DNA from: Oribacterium sp. UBA5894 | Lineage (GTDB): Bacteria; Bacillota; Clostridia; Lachnospirales; Lachnospiraceae | DNA: 22,271 nucleotides | Assembly (NCBI GenBank): GCA_002431355.1 | Contig: DJEQ01000114.1 | Location: forward strand, 1 to 22,271 | Direction of reading: 5' to 3' | Notes under the pieces: generated by a model | The model's database searches: none | Seen by the model: only the letters and a program-made list of their open reading frames with translations | Told to the model about the DNA's origin: nothing | Made by a program: the position numbers and the translations under genes | Part shown: one piece after another, positions 1 to 7,203 of the stretch | Layout of the letters: the number at the start of each line of letters is the position of its first letter | Numbering within the stretch: position 1 is the stretch's first letter

Positions 1-939
1 GATATCCAGAAAATCATTCAGAAGGGAAAGACGCCGGCCGGCATGCATATTCCGATTATGGTGAATGAGATTCTCGATGTGCTGAAGATTCAGCCGGGGG
101 AGATCGGTATGGATGCAACGCTTGGCTATGGAGGTCATACCGAGAAAATGCTGGAAAGGCTGGAAGGTCGAGGCCACCTCTATGCAACCGATGTGGACCC
201 GATCGAATCAGTGAAAACGGAAAAACGCCTTCGGGAGAAGGGCTATGGGGAAGACCTTCTCACCATTCGGCACATGAACTTCCGTAATATCGATCAGGTT
301 GCAACACCGGGGGAAAAATTCGATTTTGTTCTTGCAGATCTCGGAGTTTCATCGATGCAGATCGATAATCCGAGCCGGGGCTTCAGCTATAAAGCCGATG
401 GACCGCTGGACCTTCGCTTAAATCCGGAGGTCGGCGTCTCTGCAGCAGAGCGCCTGCGCGAGCTCTCCTATGACGATATGGTCCATATGTTTATCGAGAA
501 CTCGGATGAGCCCTATGCAGAGCGGATTGCAAAGGAAATTGACCGTGCATTTCATAAGGGACGGAAAATAGAAACAACGACCGCGCTTCGAGCGCTGATT
601 GCAGAGGCCCTTCGCTTTCTTCCGGAAAAGGAGCAGAAGGAGACCGTAAAGAAGTCCTGTCAGCGAGTGTTTCAGGCCCTTCGCATCGATGTAAACAGTG
701 AATTTGAGGTTCTTTATGACTTCCTGGAAAAGCTCCCGGACTGCCTGAATCCTGGAGCCCGTGTTGCCATTCTTACCTTCCACAGTGGCGAAGACCGCCT
801 GGTTAAGAAATTCTTCAAGGAAATGCAGAAGGAGGGCGTCTATCGTGAAGTGTCGCGGGAGGTCATCCGGCCAGGAAAAGAGGAGTGCTTTATCAACCCG
901 CGGGCGCACTCGACGAAGCTTCGCTGGGCAGTGAAGTAA
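1..939 (+). CDS. rsmH: 16S rRNA (cytosine1402-N4)-methyltransferase, long-form RsmH (5' partial)
   Basis: RsmH/MraW is a cytoplasmic SAM-dependent enzyme that methylates N4 of C1402 in the decoding centre of 16S rRNA. The reading frame is open to the first base, so the start lies outside the window. The ATG at 43 is internal: 14 in-frame codons precede it and match the N-terminal extension (ending KGKTPAGMH) that I recall from clostridial long-form RsmH proteins. Visible motifs are the SAM loop DATLGYGGHT, FVLADLGVSSMQIDNP with RGFSY and DGPLDLRL after it, CQRVFQALRIDVNSE, TFHSGEDRLVK (canonical SFHSLEDR) and the C-terminal RAHSTKLRWAVK. There is no mraZ, ftsL or pbp next to it, so this is not the dcw-cluster copy's usual setting and could be a paralogue. 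A hairpin with a U-tract follows 39 bases after the stop. Family assignment is firm; the exact methylated base is inferred from the family. Confidence 0.93.
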   Translation, partial: DIQKIIQKGKTPAGMHIPIMVNEILDVLKIQPGEIGMDATLGYGGHTEKMLERLEGRGHLYATDVDPIESVKTEKRLREKGYGEDLLTIRHMNFRNIDQVATPGEKFDFVLADLGVSSMQIDNPSRGFSYKADGPLDLRLNPEVGVSAAERLRELSYDDMVHMFIENSDEPYAERIAKEIDRAFHKGRKIETTTALRALIAEALRFLPEKEQKETVKKSCQRVFQALRIDVNSEFEVLYDFLEKLPDCLNPGARVAILTFHSGEDRLVKKFFKEMQKEGVYREVSREVIRPGKEECFINPRAHSTKLRWAVK

Positions 940-976
940 ACGGAAGTGAACGACGGGGTGAAGGCAAGCAAATGAA

Positions 977-1005
977 TTGACAAGGTTCCTTGTCTTTTTT
1001 ATACT
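977..1005 (+). promoter_or_regulatory. Sigma-A promoter for the DUF1846 gene
   Basis: The -35 TTGACA (977-982) is a perfect consensus match. It is separated by exactly 17 bases from the -10 TATACT (1000-1005), one mismatch from TATAAT. Transcription would start near 1012, leaving a leader of about 68 bases before the ATG at 1080. It is one of the best promoter matches in the window. Confidence 0.8.
979..1000 (+). terminator. Hairpin plus U-tract after rsmH, inside the next promoter
   Basis: Perfect 7-bp arms GACAAGG / CCTTGTC flank a 2-base centre and are followed at once by TTTTTT (995-1000). This looks like a small intrinsic terminator for rsmH, although a 2-base loop would force the innermost pairs open. 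The same bases form the spacer of the downstream promoter, so the repeat could instead, or also, be an operator. Confidence 0.55.
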
Positions 1006-1079
1006 AATTTGGATTTTGTTTCAGAAAACTGGATGAATGAGCGGTGCAGTGCAGCATCAGAAAATGGGGGAATCGTACC

Positions 1080-2564
1080 ATGTTTAAGCAGGGATTCGAT
1101 AATGACAAGTACTTAAAGATGCAATCGGAACATATCCGGGAGCGCATTTCCACCTTCGGTGGCAAGCTCTATCTGGAGTTTGGCGGGAAGCTCTTCGATG
1201 ATTATCATGCATCACGTGTGCTTCCGGGCTTTCAGCCGGACAGTAAGATCCGTATGCTCCGGGAGCTGAAGGACGAGGCGGAGATCGTCATCGTCATTAA
1301 CGCCGGAGACATTGAAAAGAACAAGGTACGTGGAGACCTCGGTATCACCTACGATATGGATGTACTGCGTCTCATTGATGCATTCCGTGGCTACGGACTC
1401 TATGTCGGCTCGGTTGTGCTGACACGCTTCGATGGACAGGAGAGTGCCATTGCCTACCAGAAAAAGCTGGAATCGCTCGGCATCAAGGTCTACCGTCATT
1501 ATCCGATTGCCGGTTATCCGGGAAATGTTCCGCTCATTATCAGTGATGAGGGCTTCGGGAAGAACGAATACATCAGGACCTCCCGTTCGCTTGTCGTTGT
1601 GACGGCGCCGGGACCAGGCTCCGGAAAGATGGCCGTCTGTCTCAGTCAGCTCTATCAGGAGAACAAGCATGGTGTCCAGGCTGGCTATGCAAAATTTGAA
1701 ACCTTCCCGATCTGGAATATTCCGCTTAGTCATCCGGTCAACCTCGCGTATGAAGCGGCAACCGCAGATCTGAATGATGTCAATATGATCGACCCGTATC
1801 ACCTGGAGGCCTACGGCAAAACCACTGTCAATTACAATCGTGATGTGGAGGTCTTCCCGGTACTGAATGCGATGTTTCAGCGCATCTATGGGGAGAGCCC
1901 GTATAAGTCACCGACCGACATGGGTGTAAATATGGCGGGCTATTGCATTGAAAACGACGAAAACTGCTGCTATGCCTCCCGCATGGAAATCATCCGCCGT
2001 TATTACACGGCACTCTGCGATCTTCGAAAGGGCAATGGCGCACAGTCCATCGTGGATAAGCTGGAGCTTCTGATGGAAAAGGCCAATGTCTCCGCAGCTG
2101 ACCGTCCGGTCATTGCGGCGGCGAAGCAGACGGCAGAGCTGACCGGGGATCCGGCCGCAGCCATCGAGCTTCCAGACGGCACCATCGTTACAGGAAAAAC
2201 CTCCTCTCTTCTTGGTGCCGTGAGTGCAATGCTTCTGAATGCGCTGAAGGTCCTGGGTGGTATCGACGATGCCATCAATCTCATGTCACCGGAAATCATT
2301 GAACCGATTCAGCATCTGAAGACCGCACATCTTGGAAACCATAATCCGCGTCTGCATCTCGATGAGATGCTGATCGCACTCACCATCTGTGCAACGCATG
2401 ATGAAAATGCAGAAACTGCCATGCAGCAGCTCGAGAAGCTGAAGGGCTGTGAGGTACATAGCTCCGTAATTCTCTCAGAGGTGGATGCAAATACCTTTAA
2501 AAAGCTGGGTGTCCATGTGACCTGTGAGCCGCAGTATCAGACCAAGAAGCTGTTTCATAAATAA
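1080..2564 (+). CDS. DUF1846 family protein
   Basis: A 494-residue protein that I recognise as DUF1846 (Pfam PF08903), a roughly 500-residue family found mainly in Firmicutes, with known structures but no agreed function as far as I know. The ATG at 1080 is preferred because GGGGGA (1066-1071) lies about 9 bases upstream; a GTG at 1044 is in frame but has no better ribosome binding site. The N-terminus MFKQGFDNDKYLKMQSEHI and the run KLYLEFGGKLFDDYHASRVL are typical of the family. Residues 178-183 (GPGSGK) form a glycine-rich P-loop-like turn after a hydrophobic strand (VVVTAP), but Met follows where Walker A needs Ser/Thr and the spacing is non-canonical. No signal peptide or membrane segment, so probably cytosolic. 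The gene is monocistronic, with its own promoter and terminator. Confidence 0.88.
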   Translation: MFKQGFDNDKYLKMQSEHIRERISTFGGKLYLEFGGKLFDDYHASRVLPGFQPDSKIRMLRELKDEAEIVIVINAGDIEKNKVRGDLGITYDMDVLRLIDAFRGYGLYVGSVVLTRFDGQESAIAYQKKLESLGIKVYRHYPIAGYPGNVPLIISDEGFGKNEYIRTSRSLVVVTAPGPGSGKMAVCLSQLYQENKHGVQAGYAKFETFPIWNIPLSHPVNLAYEAATADLNDVNMIDPYHLEAYGKTTVNYNRDVEVFPVLNAMFQRIYGESPYKSPTDMGVNMAGYCIENDENCCYASRMEIIRRYYTALCDLRKGNGAQSIVDKLELLMEKANVSAADRPVIAAAKQTAELTGDPAAAIELPDGTIVTGKTSSLLGAVSAMLLNALKVLGGIDDAINLMSPEIIEPIQHLKTAHLGNHNPRLHLDEMLIALTICATHDENAETAMQQLEKLKGCEVHSSVILSEVDANTFKKLGVHVTCEPQYQTKKLFHK

Positions 2565-2570
2565 GCAGGA

Positions 2571-2610
2571 ATCCTGTGCGGAGCGTCTTTCGGCTCCGGC
2601 ACAGGATTTT
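2571..2610 (+). terminator. Intrinsic terminator after the DUF1846 gene
   Basis: Arms ATCCTGTGCGGAGC (2571-2584) and GCTCCGGCACAGGAT (2593-2607) pair along 14 bp with one bulged base around an 8-base loop, followed by a short TTTT. It begins 6 bases after the stop codon. The long GC-rich stem is strong but the U-tract is short. Confidence 0.75.
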
Positions 2611-2685
2611 ACTCTATCTAAACGAAGCGCAGGCATGGACCCGATGGATTTTCGACTCGAATCATCTGAAAAGGAGCATGGAGCG

Positions 2686-4092
2686 ATGAATAAAAATAAA
2701 GCATGGACAGAAGAGGGAAGACAACCGGAGGCATCCCTGCCTGCAGAACGGAGGGCCGATACCTCGCCAGCACGTGTCTCGATCTCCCTGGGCGCGGAGC
2801 TCTCGGAGGGCTATGTCATCCGAACCGAAGAGCCGGTACCGAGGATGCAGTGGATGCCTTTTCAGCGCTGTTCTCAGGAGCTCGAAGCGCCACAGGCACT
2901 CAGTGAACGACTGGCACAGCAGATTTCCGAGAATCTTCGTCGTCGGAACGAGCGGCCGATCAGCATTTCCTGTGACCTGTATCCGAAGTTTCCGACGACC
3001 TATACAGCAGAGCTTCTGTCGAAGACCTATCGTGTGCCTCTGTACCGCCAGCAGAAATGCCATCGCATCCTGCTGGATCCTGATGAGGGCTCCGCTGGGA
3101 GTGAAGAATCCATCGGTCTCTGCCTCGATACCATGAGCTACGGCTCGGACGGGACCCTCTGGGGCGGGGAAATCCTGTCCCTTCAGGGCGATGGCTTTAC
3201 ACGTCTCGCTTCGATTCATCCCTATCTTCTGATGGGAAGCAATATGGAGCTTCATCAGCCGGCACCATGGCAGACGGCTGTCGCCATGCTGTATGATCTT
3301 GCCCGCATGGCGCATGGCGAGGATGAAGCCATCCGTGACTTCGTCGCGAAGGGCGCCGCTTCCGAAGAGGTGCACCGACTCGATCTCTGCAGCCTGAATG
3401 ATGCCCGCGCACAGTACATTGCACAGGATCGGAACAAAAACACGACCCGTTCGACGGCCGCCACCGGGCTCGTTGACGCAGCCTGCGCCATTCTCGGATT
3501 TCGGCGTACGGACAGTCGGACCGGGAAAAGCACAATGGAAACATTGGCCCACGCAGCGGAAGCCTTTGAAAAGCGTGCAGCGGGGGAAGTCGAAAGGGAG
3601 GCCTGCGTACAGCGGCTCCATAGAACTCTTTCCGTATGGATTCAGCAGGCGGAGGAGTGCGAGGATCCTACGCTCGAAACGGGAGACCTCTGGGAGGACA
3701 CCGATGAGGGCGCTTTCTGTGAAGCCGGACGCGAGGACCATCCGGACATTCTGCATACAGAGCAGCTGATTCGCCTGCTTGCTGAAGAACGTATCGCATA
3801 CCTCAATACGCAGGAGCGTCGCAATTATCCGCATGCTGTGGAAGGAAGCACCTGCGAGGATGGCCCGGAGGATGAAAACAATCAGCTTCTTTCCTGGTTC
3901 TTCTTTGATGCACTTTCGTCCATTTGTGCGCATTATGTCCGCACGCATACGAGCGCTCCGTTACGCATTGCCGGAGTACTGGGAACAGAGCCACATTTTC
4001 TTCAGCGCCTGCGCAAAAAAATTCCTGTATGGAGCCCTGGAGACGATGGCTGCTTCTGTTCTTCCTCCGATGCATCGTCTCCTTTAAAGTAA
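2686..4092 (+). CDS. Stand-alone HypF C-terminal (Kae1-like) domain protein, motifs degenerate
   Basis: A 468-residue protein; the ATG at 2686 has AAAAGGAG 9 bases upstream, and the frame's open extension back to 2524 overlaps the previous gene. I read it as a diverged copy of the Kae1-like carbamoyltransferase domain of HypF. Recognisable blocks in HypF order: CDLYPKFPTTY (96-106; HypF CDLHPDYLST), YRQQKCH (120-126; HypF VQHHHAH), LDTMSYGSDGTLWGGE (147-162; HypF DGTGYG.DGT.WGGE), HQPAPW (190-195; HypF REPWRMA), STAATGLVDAACAILG (256-271; HypF TSSAGRLFDAVAALLG), IAGVLG (428-433; HypF LSGGVFQN) and SPGDDG (450-455; HypF PNDGG). Acylphosphatase, zinc-finger and YrdC modules are absent. One metal-site His, the Gly-rich phosphate loop and the GR pair are lost; a His and two Asp remain. 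An acidic insertion lies around residues 320-400. Catalysis is doubtful and the function unknown. No hydrogenase or hyp gene is visible. Confidence 0.7.
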   Translation: MNKNKAWTEEGRQPEASLPAERRADTSPARVSISLGAELSEGYVIRTEEPVPRMQWMPFQRCSQELEAPQALSERLAQQISENLRRRNERPISISCDLYPKFPTTYTAELLSKTYRVPLYRQQKCHRILLDPDEGSAGSEESIGLCLDTMSYGSDGTLWGGEILSLQGDGFTRLASIHPYLLMGSNMELHQPAPWQTAVAMLYDLARMAHGEDEAIRDFVAKGAASEEVHRLDLCSLNDARAQYIAQDRNKNTTRSTAATGLVDAACAILGFRRTDSRTGKSTMETLAHAAEAFEKRAAGEVEREACVQRLHRTLSVWIQQAEECEDPTLETGDLWEDTDEGAFCEAGREDHPDILHTEQLIRLLAEERIAYLNTQERRNYPHAVEGSTCEDGPEDENNQLLSWFFFDALSSICAHYVRTHTSAPLRIAGVLGTEPHFLQRLRKKIPVWSPGDDGCFCSSSDASSPLK

Positions 4093-4115
4093 AGCTAGCA
4101 GGAGCGACGCTTTCA

Positions 4116-4124
4116 TGATAGAAT
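4116..4124 (+). promoter_or_regulatory. Possible extended -10 promoter for the pyrH operon
   Basis: TG-A-TAGAAT (4116-4124) fits the extended -10 pattern TGnTATAAT with one mismatch and lies 38 bases before the pyrH start. No convincing -35 is seen 16-18 bases upstream. A start here would begin the long operon independently of the HypF-like gene. Confidence 0.4.
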
Positions 4125-4162
4125 ACTTCAGATAGATGCTCGTTTTTTATAAAGGAGATATT

Positions 4163-4873
4163 ATGGCAGAAAAAAATAGAAGAGTCATGCTGAAGCTGTC
4201 CGGTGAGGCACTCGCCGGCGAGAAGCATTTTGGCTTTGATGATGATACGATCCGCGCTGTTGCACAGGAAGTAAAGTCCGCAGTAGATGCAGGTGTACAG
4301 CTTGCCATTGTGATTGGCGGCGGAAATTTCTGGCGTGGTCGGCAGTCAAAGGAAGTGGACCGCTATAAGGCCGATCAGGTTGGCATCCTGGCCACCGTTA
4401 TGAACTGCATCTACGTATCCGAGATCTTCCGTACGCAGGGCATGAAAACCAGGGTAATGTCCTCGATTGCGATCGGCGACATGGCGGAGCTTTTTAATAA
4501 GGATCGTGCCATTCAGGCGATGGAAGAGGGAACCGTCATTTTCTGTGCCGGCGGTACCGGACACCCGTATTTTTCAACGGATACCGGCGTCGTGCTTCGC
4601 GCGGTAGAGCTGAACTGTGAGGAAATCCTTCTTGCAAAGGCCATCGACGGCGTATACGATTCCGATCCGAAAACGAATCCGAATGCAAAGAAATTTGATA
4701 CGATTCGCATTCAGGATGTTGTCGATCAGCGCCTGGGCGTCATTGATCTGTCCGCGTCCGTTATGTGCATGGAAAATCATATGCCACTTGCCATTTTTTC
4801 ATTGAACGAAGAAAATGGTATTTCAAACGCGCTGAAGGGCATCATTACCGGAACGCGTGTCACCGCAGATTAA
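4163..4873 (+). CDS. pyrH: UMP kinase
   Basis: The 236-residue bacterial UMP kinase (amino acid kinase fold, hexameric in characterised members) phosphorylates UMP to UDP with ATP in the cytoplasm, feeding pyrimidine nucleotide and UDP-sugar pools. The ATG at 4163 has AAAGGAG (4151-4157) 5 bases upstream; an in-frame ATG at 4136 precedes that ribosome binding site and is rejected. Motifs: MLKLSGEAL (9-17), IGGGNFWRGR (51-60) for phosphate binding, GTGHPYFSTDT (131-141) for UMP binding, and LAKAIDGVYDSDP (157-169). Length and order are normal. In many Firmicutes pyrH follows rpsB-tsf; here the HypF-like gene takes that place. First gene of the pyrH-to-polC run. Confidence 0.97.
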   Translation: MAEKNRRVMLKLSGEALAGEKHFGFDDDTIRAVAQEVKSAVDAGVQLAIVIGGGNFWRGRQSKEVDRYKADQVGILATVMNCIYVSEIFRTQGMKTRVMSSIAIGDMAELFNKDRAIQAMEEGTVIFCAGGTGHPYFSTDTGVVLRAVELNCEEILLAKAIDGVYDSDPKTNPNAKKFDTIRIQDVVDQRLGVIDLSASVMCMENHMPLAIFSLNEENGISNALKGIITGTRVTAD

Positions 4874-4932
4874 GCAGGAAACCGAATTGCAGCATACCCC
4901 ATGAACGGGTACACAACAGGAGGATGAAGATC

Positions 4933-5487
4933 ATGGATGATCAGTTTACGATTTACATTGAAAAGATGCACAAGACGCACGACAATCTGATGGACGAGCT
5001 GGCTACGATCCGTGCAGGACGTGCGAACCCGCATGTACTGGACCGTATTACGGTTGACTATTATGGCACACCGACCCCGATTCAGCAGGTGGGAAATGTT
5101 TCTGTTCCGGAGGCACGTCTCATCCAGATTCAGCCATGGGATAAGAGCATGCTGAAGGAAATTGAAAAGGCCATCAATATGTCTGAGCTCGGGATCAATC
5201 CGGTAAATGATGGTACCGTCATTCGTCTGGTATTTCCAGAGCTCACCGAGGAGAGACGTAAGGAGCTCACGAAGGATGTAAAGAAGAAGGGTGAAGAAGC
5301 GAAAATCGCCATTCGAAACATCCGTCGGGATGCCATGGATCTTGCAAAGAAGCTGGAAAAGTCTTCCGAAATGACAGAGGACGATCTTGCCCGTGCTACC
5401 AAGGACATTCAGGAGCTCACGGATCACATGTGTGAAAAGATTGATAAGTCGGTGGAAGCAAAGAACAAGGAGCTGATGACCGTTTAA
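4933..5487 (+). CDS. frr: Ribosome recycling factor
   Basis: The 184-residue ribosome recycling factor works with EF-G to split post-termination 70S ribosomes. The ATG at 4933 has AGGAGG (4918-4923) 9 bases upstream; the ATG at 4924 abuts that site and is rejected. Family signatures: ELATIRAGRANPHVLDRI near the N-terminus, VDYYGTPTPIQQVGNVSVPE, IQPWDKSMLKEIEKAI, and the long charged helices EERRKELTKDVKKKGEEAK and AIRNIRRDAMDLAKKLEK of the three-helix bundle. The length matches the usual 185. It follows pyrH by 59 bases, a very widely conserved pairing; the gap holds a minor 5-bp hairpin (TACCC / GGGTA). Confidence 0.97.
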   Translation: MDDQFTIYIEKMHKTHDNLMDELATIRAGRANPHVLDRITVDYYGTPTPIQQVGNVSVPEARLIQIQPWDKSMLKEIEKAINMSELGINPVNDGTVIRLVFPELTEERRKELTKDVKKKGEEAKIAIRNIRRDAMDLAKKLEKSSEMTEDDLARATKDIQELTDHMCEKIDKSVEAKNKELMTV

Positions 5488-5507
5488 TCGTTTGCAGGAG
5501 ATGTCAC

Positions 5508-6245
5508 TTGGATATCATCAACAATGAGGGCCGGAAGATTCCGGCCCATATCGCCATCATACTGGATGGAAATGGACGCTGGGCAGAGCATCACGGGCTT
5601 CCGCGGGCAATGGGCCATAAGCAGGGCTGTGAAACGCTGGAACAGATTGTGGCCGACTGTGCACGTCTTGGCGTACAGTACCTCACCGTCTATGGCTTTT
5701 CTACAGAAAACTGGAAACGTTCAGAGGAAGAGGTCGGCGCCCTCATGAAGCTGTTCCGCTTCTATATGGTGAAGCTCATCAAAGTGGCCAATGAGCACAA
5801 CGTGCGTGCCCGAATGATCGGCGAACGCTCTCGTTTCGCACCGGACATTCAGGAGGGTATTCGTCGACTGGAAGAGGAAACCCGCGAAAACAATGGTATG
5901 ACCTTCGTCTTTGCCGTGAACTACGGCTCACGGGATGAAATCGTACGTGCCGTTCGAAAATATACAATCGAAGCACTGCGGGAGGGAAAGACAGAGGCAG
6001 AAATCGAAGCCCTGACGGAGCAGGCGTTTGCAGGCTATCTCGACACAGCGGGGATGCCAGATCCGGATCTCGTGATCCGAACCTCCGGAGAATTCCGGAT
6101 TTCAAACTATCTCCTGTGGCAGAGTGCCTATGCAGAGTATTACATCACGCCCGTCCTCTGGCCGGATTTCAATAAGGAAGAGCTTCTGAAAGCAATTGAT
6201 AATTATAATGGCCGAGAGCGACGCTTCGGTGGAAGAAAAAAATAA
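5508..6245 (+). CDS. uppS: Undecaprenyl diphosphate synthase (cis-prenyltransferase)
   Basis: The 245-residue cis-prenyltransferase condenses isopentenyl diphosphate onto farnesyl diphosphate to make the C55 lipid carrier used for peptidoglycan and wall polymers. Translation appears to start at TTG (5508), with GCAGGAG (5494-5500) 7 bases upstream; the next in-frame Met comes after the catalytic Asp, so it cannot be the start. Motifs: IAIILDGNGRWA with catalytic Asp20, MGHKQGCETL, VYGFSTENWKRS (61-72), and RTSGEFRISNYLLWQ (191-205) followed by YAEYYITPVLWPDF. The Phe in SGEFR sits where Gln, Leu or His is common; I read it as harmless variation. It follows frr by 20 bases and shares a pathway with dxr and ispG downstream. 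An 84-base gap before cdsA holds nothing clear. Confidence 0.96.
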   Translation: MDIINNEGRKIPAHIAIILDGNGRWAEHHGLPRAMGHKQGCETLEQIVADCARLGVQYLTVYGFSTENWKRSEEEVGALMKLFRFYMVKLIKVANEHNVRARMIGERSRFAPDIQEGIRRLEEETRENNGMTFVFAVNYGSRDEIVRAVRKYTIEALREGKTEAEIEALTEQAFAGYLDTAGMPDPDLVIRTSGEFRISNYLLWQSAYAEYYITPVLWPDFNKEELLKAIDNYNGRERRFGGRKK

Positions 6246-6329
6246 AAAACCGAACGGAACAGGCTTCCTTTTTACCATGTATCAGCAGCGTATAAGGGTG
6301 GCCTGTCCTTTGTATTTTGAGGGTGAACT

Positions 6330-7181
6330 ATGGCAGGAACTGAGAATTTAAAGAAAGATCAAAACGAAAAGAAGCTGAGCTCCTTTGTGACACGACTCCT
6401 GAGTGGCATTGTCCTTGTCGTGATCGCCATTCTGACCGTACCACGTGGGGGTCTTCCACTGTATATACTGACCTTTCTCATCTCCATGATCGGAGTCTTC
6501 GAGCTCTACCGTGTGTTTGGACTGGAACACTCATCGCTTGGACTGGTCGGCTACCTCACCACCATCGGGTACTACATCATCGTATGGTTCCATCTGGAAG
6601 AATATTATCCCCTGATGATTGTCCTGAGTCTGATGGCACTGATGGCCTTCTATGTCATCACGTATCCAGCCTATAAGATTTCCCAGGTGGCAAAGGCCTT
6701 TATGGGCTTCTGCTATGCCGGAATCATGATGAGCTATATTTATCAGACACGGACGCTGCCGGATGGCAAGTATCTCGTCTGGCTGATCTTTCTCGCCAGC
6801 TGGGGCTCGGACACCTGCGCCTACTGTACCGGCATGCTGATTGGCAGGCATAAGATGACGCCGATTCTGAGTCCGAAAAAGACCATCGAGGGTGCGGCTG
6901 GCGGTGTTCTGGGAGCGGCCATTCTCGGCTTTCTGTATGCCAGTGTGTTTCGAAAGGGCTTCGTCCTCATTTCGAATCCCGGGATTGCCTGCGCTATTTC
7001 CTGTGCCGTCGGCGCACTCATTTCCATGATTGGAGATCTGACCGCTTCTGGTATCAAGCGAGACTATCAGGTGAAGGATTATGGACACCTGATTCCAGGA
7101 CACGGGGGTATTCTGGATCGCTTTGATTCGGTGCTGTTCACCGCACCTGCCGTTTATTTTGCATTGACCTTCCTGATTTAA
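6330..7181 (+). CDS. cdsA: Phosphatidate cytidylyltransferase (CDP-diglyceride synthase)
   Basis: An integral membrane enzyme of 283 residues that makes CDP-diacylglycerol from phosphatidate and CTP, the precursor of phosphatidylglycerol and cardiolipin. After a charged, Lys-rich N-terminus (1-17) there are several hydrophobic segments, roughly 20-37, 42-60, 72-88, 92-112, 148-160, 190-207 and 216-235. The family signature lies at 239-267: a Ser-Gly-Ile-Lys-Arg block, then KDYGHLIPGHGGILDRFDS, containing the metal-binding KD and DRFD residues. The ATG at 6330 is preceded by GAGGGTG about 5 bases upstream. Length is normal. It sits in the conserved uppS-cdsA-dxr-rseP order and ends 22 bases before the chosen dxr start. 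Confidence 0.96.
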   Translation: MAGTENLKKDQNEKKLSSFVTRLLSGIVLVVIAILTVPRGGLPLYILTFLISMIGVFELYRVFGLEHSSLGLVGYLTTIGYYIIVWFHLEEYYPLMIVLSLMALMAFYVITYPAYKISQVAKAFMGFCYAGIMMSYIYQTRTLPDGKYLVWLIFLASWGSDTCAYCTGMLIGRHKMTPILSPKKTIEGAAGGVLGAAILGFLYASVFRKGFVLISNPGIACAISCAVGALISMIGDLTASGIKRDYQVKDYGHLIPGHGGILDRFDSVLFTAPAVYFALTFLI

Positions 7182-7203
7182 GGGGGCATTTTTGAGGAGA
7201 GAT

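Noticed and set aside
1044..1079. GTG start adding 12 residues to the DUF1846 protein
   Set aside because: The ribosome binding site GGGGGA sits correctly for the ATG at 1080, and the family N-terminus begins there.
2662..3948. 428-codon open frame on the - strand opposite the HypF-like gene
   Set aside because: No recognisable domain and Cys/Arg-rich composition typical of a mirror frame; the + strand frame has homology blocks and a good ribosome binding site.
2686..4092. Annotation as functional hydrogenase maturation factor HypF
   Set aside because: Only the C-terminal domain is present and several catalytic residues are replaced; no hydrogenase or other hyp gene is visible.
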